This document shows positions 26,829 through 35,568 of a stretch of 64,000 nt of DNA, piece after piece. The stretch comes from Chryseobacterium pennae. GTDB taxonomy: Bacteria > Bacteroidota > Bacteroidia > Flavobacteriales > Weeksellaceae. The notes under the pieces were generated by a model. The model saw nothing but the letters and a program-made list of their open reading frames with translations, was not told where the DNA came from and made no database searches. The position numbers and the translations under genes are program-made. The stretch is taken from NCBI RefSeq assembly GCF_003385515.1, contig NZ_QNVT01000019.1, forward strand, positions 1-64,000, given 5' to 3'. The number at the start of each line of letters is the position of its first letter. Position 1 is the first letter of the stretch.

Positions 26829-26853
26829 ATCCCTTTTAAAGGCTAAAAGGGAT
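26829..26853 (-). terminator. Hairpin between GH5 and beta-lactamase genes
   Basis: On the minus strand, ATCCCTTTTA, a 5-nt loop and TAAAAGGGAT are followed by TTCTTTTT. It can be the GH5 terminator, yet it lies only 21 nt before the bla ATG, leaving no room for a separate promoter after it, so it may also act as an attenuator. Confidence 0.6.
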
Positions 26854-26939
26854 ATGCAATTTAAGATAATTATCGATAGACTCAGAAGAAAAAAAGATTT
26901 TTAAACGGGCCGTTGAAAGGTATTAGTGAGATAATTAAC

Positions 26940-26973
26940 TCCAAGCTTCCATCTTCCTGCTTCCCAACCTTCA
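26940..26973. repeat. CTTCC-rich dispersed repeat, copy 1
   Basis: AAGCTTCCATCTTCCTGCTT and following CCCAACCTTC; similar tracts occur near 36.6, 36.9 and 46.4 kb. Confidence 0.55.
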
Positions 26974-26975
26974 TT

Positions 26976-28706
26976 TTACTTTATTTCAAAATAATTCAGG
27001 CTCACACCATCATTTTCAAAGATGACCCTGATTTTGTTTTCCCCTTTCTGAAGCTTGATATTTTTTGCAGAAACAGTATTCCAGTCTTCATTTTTTCCCG
27101 TAGCCGGTAATGAGATGGTGGATAATAATTTTCCTGAATTATTCTCAAATCTTATTTTTGAAGGATTTATACTTGAATATCTGATCTCGAACGTATAGTT
27201 TTTATCTGCTTTTGAGCTTACAGTATATTGCAGCCATTCTCCAGCTTCTGTTTTTCCTACATAATATTGATTGGTGATTGTATCAGTGCAGGAGTAGATG
27301 TCTACACCATCATTTCTCATTTGCTGGCCGGAATTCCATTCGGATCTTTTAGCAGGATCGCTTACCCAGAGGTTAATAAAATCTTTATCCAGATAAGCAG
27401 AACCCAACCTCCCCAAATCATACTCTGAAGCAAATACTCTTCCAGGAACTAGATGGTTTTTAAACGGTTTTGTAGAATCATCGGTCACCTGTCTGAACAT
27501 GGCATCAATAACATCATTTTTTACTTCAGTATTGCTGAATTTGTAGTTGTCTGCAATATGCATCAAAGCTTTCTTTGCATATTCTTTGGAAGGTTTTTCG
27601 CCGCCGTTCTTCCAGTAGTTCAAAAGCTTTTCATACTCAGGAGTTGTTTTTACATTGGTAATTCCGGCAATGTTGTCAATTTTTTTCATAGGCCAGAAAG
27701 CATATCCGATATTATGCTTATCCAATAACTGAATCAGTTCTGTAAACCATACATTAGAATTTTCACCGGTTTCTCCAAGCCAGATCGGGATATTATGTTT
27801 CTCTCTTAAATCCAAGGCAAACTGTATGGTTTTATCATCGTTATCATTCCAGTATTTATGGAAACTGAAAGCCATGTTCTGATCCCAGATTGGCAGTAAG
27901 CCATTGTAATTATTACCCCATCCATTTCCTTCAATAAAGATAATATGCTTCTGATCCACTTCCCGGATGGCGCTGGTGATCTCTTTTTGTAATTTCCAAA
28001 GAGGGGCATTCGACATTTCATCAATACCATTGGGGTTTTTTCCGGTGAAATTGATATTAGGCTCATTGATAATATCATATCCACCAATCCAGGGTTCATT
28101 CTTATAGCGATCTGCCAGTTTTTTCCAGAGAGCAATGGTTTTTCTTTGATTTTCTTCACTTTCCCAAAGTGATGGCTTAGTCTTATCATTATCTGAGATG
28201 TTGGCATCATTTCCCTGTCCGCCGGGAGCAGCATGAAGATCAAGGATCAGATAGATTTTGTTGTCTTTACACCATTTAAGCAAATCATCGGTCATCTTAA
28301 AACCTTCTTCCAGCCATGTGTCCTTGCCTTTTACCGATTCCTTTTCTATAGGAAGAGTATACAGGTTGTAATGCATAGGAAGCCTAATAGAATTGAAGCC
28401 CGCTTTTGCTAAAAAATCAATGTCCTGTCTGGTAATACCATTCTTCAGATAAGCTTTATAAAATTCATGCATTCCATCCTCACCAATCAATTCGGCTATT
28501 TTTTCCTTAATCTTATATTGAGGACCAGCAAAATCAGCTGTTTTCAGCATATAACCTTCCTGTAGCATCCATCCGCCTAAGCCGAGGCCTTTCAATTGGA
28601 TATTTTCACCTTTATCATTAATGATTTTTTGTCCTGAAGTCTTTAACAATTGAGATGTCCCAAATTGAGACAATAATAAAGCGGATAATAGAATGGCTCT
28701 TTTCAT
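26976..28706 (-). CDS. Secreted GH5 glycoside hydrolase with C-terminal CBM6-type module
   Basis: From the ATG at 28706 (MKRAILLSALLLSQFGTSQ, a signal peptide) the protein has 576 residues. The catalytic TIM barrel has the GH5 acid/base Glu in DIINEPNINF, the nucleophile Glu in WLGETGENS, and the expected RLPMHYNLY and LDLHAAPGGQ strands. After about residue 410 comes a beta-sandwich with EAGEWLQYTV and EIRYSSINPSKI, like a CBM6. It probably acts on beta-glucan or mannan. The open frame reaches 16 codons further upstream, but the signal peptide sets the start. Confidence 0.9.
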   Translation of the reverse strand: MKRAILLSALLLSQFGTSQLLKTSGQKIINDKGENIQLKGLGLGGWMLQEGYMLKTADFAGPQYKIKEKIAELIGEDGMHEFYKAYLKNGITRQDIDFLAKAGFNSIRLPMHYNLYTLPIEKESVKGKDTWLEEGFKMTDDLLKWCKDNKIYLILDLHAAPGGQGNDANISDNDKTKPSLWESEENQRKTIALWKKLADRYKNEPWIGGYDIINEPNINFTGKNPNGIDEMSNAPLWKLQKEITSAIREVDQKHIIFIEGNGWGNNYNGLLPIWDQNMAFSFHKYWNDNDDKTIQFALDLREKHNIPIWLGETGENSNVWFTELIQLLDKHNIGYAFWPMKKIDNIAGITNVKTTPEYEKLLNYWKNGGEKPSKEYAKKALMHIADNYKFSNTEVKNDVIDAMFRQVTDDSTKPFKNHLVPGRVFASEYDLGRLGSAYLDKDFINLWVSDPAKRSEWNSGQQMRNDGVDIYSCTDTITNQYYVGKTEAGEWLQYTVSSKADKNYTFEIRYSSINPSKIRFENNSGKLLSTISLPATGKNEDWNTVSAKNIKLQKGENKIRVIFENDGVSLNYFEIK

Positions 28707-28949
28707 AGTTGTTTTGATGGTTTTAAAATAATGGAGGAATAATATTAGAAGCAATCATGAATGGCATTATAAAATAAGCAGTTACTTACTTCATTTGCTT
28801 TGCCATAGATCCTTATATATAAATCAAAATATTTCAATACTTTATTGAATTGTTTTTCAAATATATTGTTTTTTTGCTTTGAAGGAGTCTTTTTATTGGT
28901 AAATCTGTAATTTTTAATGAGAATTTTATTTAAGAATTACAGCTGTACT
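28707..28949. other. Upstream region of the GH5 gene
   Basis: AT-rich, no ORF or repeat recognised. It must contain the GH5 promoter on the minus strand, but I cannot pick a convincing TAnnTTTG match. Confidence 0.4.
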
Positions 28950-29001
28950 ATATTAAAAATGCTACCTTAATAATCAGGGTAAGGGATTATTAAGATAGCA
29001 T
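28950..29001 (-). terminator. Terminator of Gfo/Idh/MocA gene
   Basis: On the minus strand, ATGCTATCTTAATAATC and GATTATTAAGGTAGCAT form a 17-position stem with one mismatch, followed by TTTTTAATA. It is 34 bp past the stop codon at 29035. Confidence 0.85.
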
Positions 29002-29034
29002 GATCACTATTGTTGCTGATAACACAGCATATTT

Positions 29035-30003
29035 TTATTTTTGGCTGATTAGGCTCATGATTTCCAAAGCTACCTTCAGTGCCTCAGTTCCATCTTCAAG
29101 AGAAACCTCTACATTTTTATCACCGGTAATGGCATCAGCAAAAGAGTTTAATTCATCAAGAATTGCATTGTTAGGCTGAATGTTAGGGTATTCAAACAGG
29201 ATCTGATTTTTTTCTCCTTCTGCATTTTCAATGATCATATCAAATGGGGTAGGCTGTTCAGGAGCATCTTTCATTCTGATCACTTCTGCTTTTTTCTCAA
29301 GAAAATCTACAGAAATATATGCGTCTTTCTGGAAGAATCTGCTTTTCCTCATGGCTTTCATAGAAATTCTCGAAGTCGTAAGGTTGGCAACACATCCATT
29401 TTCAAATTCTATTCTTGCATTGGCAATATCCGGAGTTTTACTCACTACACAGACACCACTTGCGTGGATGTTTTTTACTTTAGACTTAGCCATGCTTAAC
29501 AGAATATCCAGATCATGAATCATAAGATCCAGTACTACAGAAACATCCGTACCACGAGGATTGAATTCAGCTAATCGGTGAATCTCAATGAACATCGGGT
29601 TGTTGATGTATTCTTTGGTGGCAATGAACGCTGGGTTGTATCTTTCAACATGTCCTACCTGTGCTTTAATGCCATTTTCCTGGCATAAACGAAGAATTTC
29701 TTCTGCCTGCTCCAGCGTTTGGGTAACCGGTTTTTCAATAAAGAAATGAAGCCCTTTTTCTATAGCTTTTAAAGCGTAATCATAATGATAGACTGTTGGA
29801 GTAACAATATCCAGCATATCAATCTGCTCAAGCAATTCATCAAAGTTTTCAAAATATTTATATCCTAATTCGGCTTCTAATTTTTTTCCGTTTTCAACAT
29901 CTTTATCGTGGAAACCAACGAATTCGTATCTGTCTGACTGATTAAGAAGTTTTAAATGGATCTTTCCCAGATGTCCGGCACCTACCAAACCTGCTTTTAA
30001 CAT
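29035..30003 (-). CDS. Gfo/Idh/MocA-family oxidoreductase
   Basis: The 322-residue enzyme has the N-terminal Rossmann motif GLVGAGHLGKIH, the family's EKP motif in HFFIEKPVTQT near residue 94, and GHVERYNPAF. Members oxidise or reduce sugars or sugar acids with NAD(P). The exact substrate cannot be inferred. It is divergent from pcm across 126 bp. Confidence 0.9.
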   Translation of the reverse strand: MLKAGLVGAGHLGKIHLKLLNQSDRYEFVGFHDKDVENGKKLEAELGYKYFENFDELLEQIDMLDIVTPTVYHYDYALKAIEKGLHFFIEKPVTQTLEQAEEILRLCQENGIKAQVGHVERYNPAFIATKEYINNPMFIEIHRLAEFNPRGTDVSVVLDLMIHDLDILLSMAKSKVKNIHASGVCVVSKTPDIANARIEFENGCVANLTTSRISMKAMRKSRFFQKDAYISVDFLEKKAEVIRMKDAPEQPTPFDMIIENAEGEKNQILFEYPNIQPNNAILDELNSFADAITGDKNVEVSLEDGTEALKVALEIMSLISQK

Positions 30004-30117
30004 AGCTCTATTAAATTTTTGTAAAGATAAGAAAGAAGTTATATTCAGGAAGGCAGAAATTGTTTTTTTGTGGATAAAACTTTTTTGCAGACTCCTGAAA
30101 TCTAAAATCTAATTTCT

Positions 30118-30125
30118 TACTTTTG
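30118..30125 (+). promoter_or_regulatory. -7 element immediately upstream of pcm
   Basis: TACTTTTG matches TAnnTTTG and ends 4 nt before the ATG, so the transcript may start at the start codon (leaderless). Confidence 0.45.
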
Positions 30126-30129
30126 TCAG

Positions 30130-30780
30130 ATGCAGGATTTGTTTGTACATAAAGGAAAAAGAAAGAATTTAGTAGAATATCTCAGATACAGAATCGGGAT
30201 TTCGGATGAGAATGTACTTTCAGCAATGAATGACGTTCCGAGACATCTTTTCATTGAAAGTATTTTTGAAGACTTTGCTTATGAAGACAGGGCTTTCCCT
30301 ATTCTGGCCCATCAAACCATTTCGCATCCTTCAACGGTTGCAGAGCAGTCTGAACTGCTACAGGTGAGAGCAGGAGAGAAAGTATTGGAAATCGGGACAG
30401 GATGTGGATATCAGACAGCTGTTTTACTGGCAATGAAAGCTCATGTATACACTGTAGAAAGACAAAAAGATCTATTTGATTTTTCTAAAAATAAATTGAG
30501 AGAGCTTCACCTTTATCCAAAGTTTCAAAGTTTTGGAGATGGTTTTGCCGGGCTGCCAACTTTTGCTCCTTTTGATAAAATTATTGTTACCTGTGGAGCC
30601 GGAACTTTACCTACAGAATTGTTAAAACAATTAAAGGTAGGTGGCAAAATGGTCATTCCATTAGGTCCAACGGATGAACAGGTTTTATACAGATTCACCA
30701 AAGTAGGCCCTACGGAATTTGAAAAAGAAGAGTTTGGAGCTTATAAATTTGTTCCGATGCTGGGCAACACGAATCAATAA
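30130..30780 (+). CDS. pcm: Protein-L-isoaspartate O-methyltransferase
   Basis: The 216-residue protein has the PCMT order: NVLSAMNDVPRHLFIES near residue 30, ILAHQTISHPSTVAE, and the SAM-binding VLEIGTGCGYQTAVL. PCMT repairs isomerised aspartate in old proteins, in the cytosol. ATG 30130 gives the normal N-terminus. A -7 element ends 4 nt upstream, suggesting little or no mRNA leader. Confidence 0.95.
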   Translation: MQDLFVHKGKRKNLVEYLRYRIGISDENVLSAMNDVPRHLFIESIFEDFAYEDRAFPILAHQTISHPSTVAEQSELLQVRAGEKVLEIGTGCGYQTAVLLAMKAHVYTVERQKDLFDFSKNKLRELHLYPKFQSFGDGFAGLPTFAPFDKIIVTCGAGTLPTELLKQLKVGGKMVIPLGPTDEQVLYRFTKVGPTEFEKEEFGAYKFVPMLGNTNQ

Positions 30781-30811
30781 AATTAAATTCTAAATTTAAA
30801 TAATCGCTGAA

Positions 30812-30852
30812 CAACGGAACTGGTAGGCGTGCTAGTCTCAAACACCAGTTCT
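30812..30852 (+). other. tRNA-Leu(CAA)-like fragment (relic)
   Basis: CGGAACTGGTAGGCGTGCT looks like a leucine tRNA D-arm and is followed by AGTCTCAAACACCAGTT, an anticodon arm with CAA in the loop. The acceptor stem, long variable arm and GGTTCGA T-arm are missing, and the anticodon stem has one mismatch. It is therefore a pseudo-tRNA fragment, not a functional gene. Confidence 0.6.
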
Positions 30853-30907
30853 TTGATTTTACAACGAATGCAAAAATAAAAAATGTTTAATCCAAATGCA
30901 TTCCTGA

Positions 30908-30926
30908 AAAATTCGTGCATTCATGG
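30908..30926. repeat. GCG-type dispersed repeat, short piece
   Basis: ATTCGTGCATTCATGGC matches the left block of the copy at 23.5 kb. Nothing else was recognised between pcm and the small gene at 31082. Confidence 0.45.
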
Positions 30927-31081
30927 CTATAAATTAAATTCTTATATGAATTTACATGTAGTACCATTTTGAAGCTTTATCGTTGGCATAATTTAAAGTT
31001 TTTTGTGTGTTTTTTATAAAATTTTGGTTCAGTTCGGAATGGAAATTGGACTTCTTTAAAAACTCAACCACTTAAAATCTT

Positions 31082-31345
31082 ATGATTATGGATACGAACA
31101 GATTCAAGGCGTCACATGATTTTAGTAATGTTCAGAAGAACCTGCACAACAATTCCGGATATAGTGTAGAAAGCTATTCCCAGCAGGCGAAAGATTACAT
31201 TCACGATATGAAAAGCAAGAATCAGGAGGCCACAAAACAAGGATTTATGACACAAGCCCAGAAATCGGCTAAAGAAGTTTGGGAAGAAATTCAGGAAATA
31301 ACTTCTGAGGCTTGGGAAAAGAACCATTCTGATGAAAAGAAATAA
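31082..31345 (+). CDS. Small hydrophilic protein, unknown function
   Basis: The 87-residue product (or 85 from the in-frame ATG 31088) is hydrophilic and probably helical, with alternating Lys/Glu/Gln (SYSQQAKDYIHDMKSKNQEA, KSAKEVWEEIQEITSEAWEK). It may be a small prokaryotic helical protein related to stress. No family is recognised. It has a good terminator 20 bp after the stop, which supports real expression. Confidence 0.65.
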   Translation: MIMDTNRFKASHDFSNVQKNLHNNSGYSVESYSQQAKDYIHDMKSKNQEATKQGFMTQAQKSAKEVWEEIQEITSEAWEKNHSDEKK

Positions 31346-31366
31346 TTTTTAATATTAAAGTTCAAT

Positions 31367-31397
31367 AACCTTACTTTTTGCGAGTGAGGTTTTTTAT
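31367..31397 (+). terminator. Terminator after small protein gene
   Basis: AACCTTACT (31367-31375) pairs with AGTGAGGTT (31383-31391), then T6. Confidence 0.82.
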
Positions 31398-31417
31398 TTA
31401 AATCCAATAAAATAATA

Positions 31418-32404
31418 ATGAAAGTTTTTATCAATAAAAGAATTCCTGAAATTGGAATCAATATGTTGCAGGAAGCAGGACTGGAGATCATATTTCCTGA
31501 AAATGAAAATCTTACTTATGACGAATGGGTACAGTATTGCCGGAATACGGATGCAATTCTTAATATTGGTGGTGATTTTAAATATGATAAAGCCTTTTTT
31601 GATGCCTGTCCTGATATCAAAGCCATTGCTTTATATTCCGTAGGGTTTGATCATGTTGATATAAAGGAAGCCAGTCTCAGGAATATTCCGATTGGGAATA
31701 CTCCGGATGTATTAAGCAGAGCAACTTCTGATGTTGCTTTTTTATTAATGCAATCGGTAGCAAGAAGAGCAAGTTATAATTTTCAAAAAGTTAAAGAAGG
31801 GAATTGGGGTGCTTTTGATCCTCTTAATGCCTTAGGACAGGAGCTCTATGGTAAAACATTAGGTGTTTTCGGATTGGGGAGAATAGGATTCCATATGGCT
31901 GAAAAATGTAAAAAAGCTTTTGATATGAAGATCATTTATCACAATCGTCGTCATAATGAAGAAGCTGAAAGAGAGTTGGATGCGAAGTATGTCTCATTTG
32001 ATGAACTGGTTACAGATTCTGATGTATTAAGTATTCATGCTAATTTTACTGCTGAACATAAAGAACTTTTCAATAATGGGGTATTTGGAAAAATGAAATC
32101 CAACGCTATTTTTATCAATACAGCGAGAGGTGGGTTTCATCAGGAACAGGATTTATATAAAGCATTAACTGAAGGGAAAATCTGGGGAGCCGGTCTTGAT
32201 GTAACCAACCCGGAACCTATGTCTGCAGACAATCCTATCTTAGAATTGTCCAATGTTTGTGTGTTACCTCATATCGGCTCAGCAACCATTGAAGCAAGAA
32301 ACGGAATGGCCCGACTAGCTGCCGGAAATCTTATTGCCTTTTCAAAAGGTGAGAAGATGCCGAATTGTGCCAATCCTGAAGTATATTCCCATCATTTATC
32401 ATAA
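31418..32404 (+). CDS. D-2-hydroxyacid dehydrogenase (GhrB/hydroxypyruvate reductase-like)
   Basis: The 328-residue enzyme has the NAD-binding GVFGLGRIGFHMAEK near residue 150, the catalytic Arg in INTARGGFHQ, Glu in DVTNPEPM and His in LPHIGSATIEAR. These fit the glyoxylate/hydroxypyruvate reductase and D-lactate group. The exact substrate is uncertain. The upstream small gene ends with a terminator, so it is likely transcribed on its own. Confidence 0.9.
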   Translation: MKVFINKRIPEIGINMLQEAGLEIIFPENENLTYDEWVQYCRNTDAILNIGGDFKYDKAFFDACPDIKAIALYSVGFDHVDIKEASLRNIPIGNTPDVLSRATSDVAFLLMQSVARRASYNFQKVKEGNWGAFDPLNALGQELYGKTLGVFGLGRIGFHMAEKCKKAFDMKIIYHNRRHNEEAERELDAKYVSFDELVTDSDVLSIHANFTAEHKELFNNGVFGKMKSNAIFINTARGGFHQEQDLYKALTEGKIWGAGLDVTNPEPMSADNPILELSNVCVLPHIGSATIEARNGMARLAAGNLIAFSKGEKMPNCANPEVYSHHLS

Positions 32405-32454
32405 CTTGGAATTATTTTTGTTCTGAATATATAAACCTTAAAAATCTAAATATT

Positions 32455-32748
32455 ATGGCACCGGAAAACAATATTAATGAACAGAACAAAAGGTTGGAAC
32501 GTATGGATTATGATCCCAACGAAGATATATTCAAAAGAGAAAAACATGTTTCGCTGGATGGAGACGGAAATCCTATATTTGATGAAGATATAGATGATGA
32601 CAAGATAGATAAAGGCCTTGATATTCCAGGTGCCGAAGACGATGATAAAATGGAAGAAATAGGAGAGGAAGATGAAGAAAATAACTATTGGAGCCTCAGT
32701 GATAATGAGGACGATCATGAAGAGGAAAATGATGATGTTTTAACTTAG
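32455..32748 (+). CDS. Small acidic protein, unknown function
   Basis: The 97-residue product is strongly acidic, with Asp/Glu runs (FDEDIDDDKID, EEIGEEDEEN, DNEDDHEEEN). The N-terminal part (NNINEQNKRLERMDYDPNED) looks more specific. No domain is recognised. It is followed by a clear terminator. It resembles in composition, but not in sequence, the acidic protein at 24268. Confidence 0.65.
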   Translation: MAPENNINEQNKRLERMDYDPNEDIFKREKHVSLDGDGNPIFDEDIDDDKIDKGLDIPGAEDDDKMEEIGEEDEENNYWSLSDNEDDHEEENDDVLT

Positions 32749-32767
32749 AAAATTTACTTATAATAAT

Positions 32768-32796
32768 AACCTTGCTGATTTTCAGTGAGGTTTTTT
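32768..32796 (+). terminator. Terminator after acidic protein gene
   Basis: AACCTTGCTGA and TCAGTGAGGTT pair over 11 positions with two G-T wobbles, then T6. Confidence 0.82.
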
Positions 32797-32831
32797 GTTT
32801 TTGAAAGGACAACTTAATCTTGTAAGAAGAA

Positions 32832-32890
32832 ATTCCTCTCCTCCGGAGGGGTGGATTCAAAAATTATTAAATTTTTGAAGACGGGGTGGT
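32832..32890. repeat. CCTCCGGAGG element, left of DUF559 ORF
   Basis: ATTCCTCTCCTCCGGAGGGG, an inner stem TTCAAAAAT/ATTTTTGAA, and ACGGGGTGGTT. It encodes the last residues (TTPSSKI) and the stop of the adjacent minus-strand ORF. The copy at 33314-33374 is inverted relative to it. Confidence 0.85.
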
Positions 32891-33301
32891 TCCATAATGC
32901 GTAATAATAAAAGACTCTAACTCTTTCATGATCAACACAAGATTATTCCTTACGTCAAAATCAGTGATCCTAAAAACCAGTAGCCCTAAAGATTCCATAT
33001 ATTCCTGTCTAATACCATCATAGACTTGTTTTTCATCATGACTTGAACTATCAATCTCAATAATTAATCCTAAGGATTTCACATAGAAATCAACAATATA
33101 GTTCCCGATAATCCTTTGTCTGTCGAAATCAATTTCATAAAAATTTTTTGCCCGAACTTTTTTCCAGAAGATCACTTCTCCTAGTATTCGGGCTTTACGT
33201 TTTTCTTTTAGTAATTTTTTTAAATAAGGATTGTAAGGTAGGTTTTGTACAAAGTTCTTACGAATGGGAATTCCATTGATAGAGGTTAGTATTTCTTTCA
33301 T
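32867..33301 (-). CDS. DUF559 nuclease-like protein
   Basis: The 144-residue protein matches DUF559, a small PD-(D/E)XK/Vsr-like nuclease group: ARILGEVIFWKKVRAKNF (Glu), FDRQRIIGNYIVDFYVKS (the active-site Asp), and LIIEIDSSSHDEKQ (the E-x-D block and a conserved His). It is bracketed by inverted copies of a short repeat that also occurs alone at 16.9 kb. The element could be mobile, with the repeat as ends, as REP elements are with RAYT transposases; that is inference. The last residues of the protein are encoded by the repeat. Confidence 0.85.
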   Translation of the reverse strand: MKEILTSINGIPIRKNFVQNLPYNPYLKKLLKEKRKARILGEVIFWKKVRAKNFYEIDFDRQRIIGNYIVDFYVKSLGLIIEIDSSSHDEKQVYDGIRQEYMESLGLLVFRITDFDVRNNLVLIMKELESFIITHYGTTPSSKI

Positions 33302-33313
33302 TTGTGTGTTTTT

Positions 33314-33374
33314 TAACCACCCCGGCTTTCAAAATTCAGAGAATTTTGAAAGCCGCCCCTCCGGAGGAGGGGAA
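33314..33374. repeat. CCTCCGGAGG element, right of DUF559 ORF (inverted)
   Basis: AACCACCCCGGC, an inner stem of 11 pairs (TTTCAAAATTC/GAATTTTGAAA), and CCCCTCCGGAGGAGGGGAAT. It is the reverse complement of the left copy at both ends. Confidence 0.85.
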
Positions 33375-33566
33375 TGTGAGTGCTTCTTTTCAAATATAGT
33401 ATTTAAAATATGGTGTTGAATATATTTTCATAGGATTGATAATCAGCTTTTTTGCCTAATCATAGTTTTAGGCTTTCCTTTTCCTGTCTTTTGTTGCCTA
33501 TATTTCATAATTTGAATATCTTTAAAACTTAAAACATTGTTTAAACATAGAACTTTAAATAGCAAT

Positions 33567-35552
33567 ATGACATTTCAAGAACAGATACAGCAGGGGATTC
33601 CGAATCAGCTGCCACAACAAAAAACATACGAAACCAATATCAACCATGCTCCCAAGCGTAAAGAAATTCTAGGAGAAGAAGAAAAAAAACTGGCATTGAA
33701 AAATGCTTTGCGTTATTTCGATCCGAAGTTCCATGCAGAATTAATTCCTGAATTTAAGCAGGAACTGGAGGACTATGGAAGAATTTATATGTACCGTTTC
33801 CGTCCGGATTATGAGATGAAAGCCAGATCTATTGAAGATTATCCGGGAAAATCTGAGCAGGCAAAAGCCATTATGCTGATGATCCAGAACAATTTGGATT
33901 ATGCCGTTGCTCAGCATCCTCATGAACTGATTACTTATGGTGGAAACGGAGCTGTTTTCTCCAACTGGGCACAGTATCTGCTGACAATGAAATATCTGTC
34001 TGAAATGACTAATGAGCAGACTTTGGTCATGTATTCAGGACATCCAATGGGACTGTTCCCATCTCACAAAGATGCACCAAGAGTCGTGGTAACGAACGGG
34101 ATGATGATTCCAAATTATTCCAAACCGGATGATTGGGAGAAATTCAATGCTCTTGGTGTGACACAGTATGGGCAAATGACAGCGGGAAGTTATATGTATA
34201 TCGGTCCTCAGGGAATCGTTCACGGAACAACTATTACAGCTTTAAATGCTTTCAGAAAGATCAATAAAGATCCAAAAGGGGGTCTGTTTGTTACTTCAGG
34301 ATTGGGAGGAATGAGTGGAGCTCAGCCAAAAGCAGGAAATATTGCGGGTTGTGTTACCGTATGTGCAGAAGTAAATCCAAAGATTACCAAAATCCGTCAT
34401 GATCAGAAGTGGGTGAATGAAATTTATGAAGACCTGGATGGATTGGTGGAAAGAGTAAGAGAGGCACAACAAAATAAAGAAACTGTTTCTTTAGCTTATC
34501 TTGGAAATATTGTAGATGTTTGGGAAAAATTTGACAAGGCAGATTTAAGAATTGATATTGGTTCAGATCAGACATCCCTTCATAACCCTTGGGCAGGTGG
34601 ATATTATCCGGTAGGACAAAGCTTTGAAGAATCTAATGCCATGATGGCTGAAGATCCTGAATTATTCAAAGAAAAAGTTCAGGAGACATTAAGAAGACAC
34701 GCTGCGGCCATCAATAAACATACAGAAAAAGGAACTTATTTCTTTGATTATGGAAATGCTTTCTTATTGGAAGCATCCAGAGCCGGAGCTGATGTAATGG
34801 CAGATAATCCAACCTTAGGCAGAGAATTCAAATATCCAAGTTATGTTCAGGATATTATGGGTCCTATGTGTTTTGATTATGGTTTTGGACCGTTTCGTTG
34901 GGTATGTGCAAGTGGAAAACCGGAAGATTTACAGAAAACCGATGAAATTGCATGTGCTGTATTGGAAGAAATGATTAAGAATTCTCCTGAAGAAATCCAA
35001 CAGCAGATGAAGGATAATATCCAGTGGATTAAAGGAGCTCAGGAAAATAAACTGGTGGTAGGCTCACAGGCGAGAATCCTGTACGCAGATGCAGAAGGAA
35101 GGATGAAGATTGCTGAAGCCTTTAACAAAGCTATTAAAAACGGTGAGATCGGACCTGTAGTATTGGGTAGAGACCATCATGATGTTTCAGGAACAGATTC
35201 TCCTTACAGAGAGACTTCCAATATTTATGACGGATCAAGATTTACTGCAGATATGGCGATTCACAATGTGATTGGTGACAGTTTCCGTGGGGCAACCTGG
35301 GTTTCTATTCACAATGGTGGCGGAGTAGGCTGGGGAGAAGTAATCAACGGAGGTTTCGGAATGCTGCTGGATGGGAGTGATGATGCTGACAGAAGATTAA
35401 AGTCTATGCTTTTCTGGGACGTAAACAATGGGATCTCAAGAAGAAGCTGGGCAAGAAATGAGGGGGCTATTTTTGCTATTAAAAGAGCGATGGAAGCTGA
35501 ACCTAATTTAAAGGTAACCCTTCCGAATCTTGTAGACGAAAATTTACTGTAA
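33567..35552 (+). CDS. hutU: Urocanate hydratase
   Basis: HutU converts urocanate to imidazolone propionate in histidine breakdown, using NAD. From ATG 33567 (MTFQEQIQQGIPNQLP) it has 661 residues. Recognisable segments are LITYGGNGAVFSNWAQYLL, MYSGHPMGLFPS, VTSGLGGMSGAQPKA, and DYGFGPFRWVCASG with the Cys. This long form is usual in Bacteroidota. hutH, hutI and the rest of the pathway are not in the window. The open frame reaches 33537, but those ten extra codons look non-coding. Confidence 0.95.
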   Translation: MTFQEQIQQGIPNQLPQQKTYETNINHAPKRKEILGEEEKKLALKNALRYFDPKFHAELIPEFKQELEDYGRIYMYRFRPDYEMKARSIEDYPGKSEQAKAIMLMIQNNLDYAVAQHPHELITYGGNGAVFSNWAQYLLTMKYLSEMTNEQTLVMYSGHPMGLFPSHKDAPRVVVTNGMMIPNYSKPDDWEKFNALGVTQYGQMTAGSYMYIGPQGIVHGTTITALNAFRKINKDPKGGLFVTSGLGGMSGAQPKAGNIAGCVTVCAEVNPKITKIRHDQKWVNEIYEDLDGLVERVREAQQNKETVSLAYLGNIVDVWEKFDKADLRIDIGSDQTSLHNPWAGGYYPVGQSFEESNAMMAEDPELFKEKVQETLRRHAAAINKHTEKGTYFFDYGNAFLLEASRAGADVMADNPTLGREFKYPSYVQDIMGPMCFDYGFGPFRWVCASGKPEDLQKTDEIACAVLEEMIKNSPEEIQQQMKDNIQWIKGAQENKLVVGSQARILYADAEGRMKIAEAFNKAIKNGEIGPVVLGRDHHDVSGTDSPYRETSNIYDGSRFTADMAIHNVIGDSFRGATWVSIHNGGGVGWGEVINGGFGMLLDGSDDADRRLKSMLFWDVNNGISRRSWARNEGAIFAIKRAMEAEPNLKVTLPNLVDENLL

Positions 35553-35568
35553 TTCTTAGTTTACAGGC

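Noticed and set aside
30781..30900. Complete tRNA-Leu gene
   Set aside because: The acceptor stem cannot pair, and the T-arm and variable arm are missing, so only a fragment is reported.
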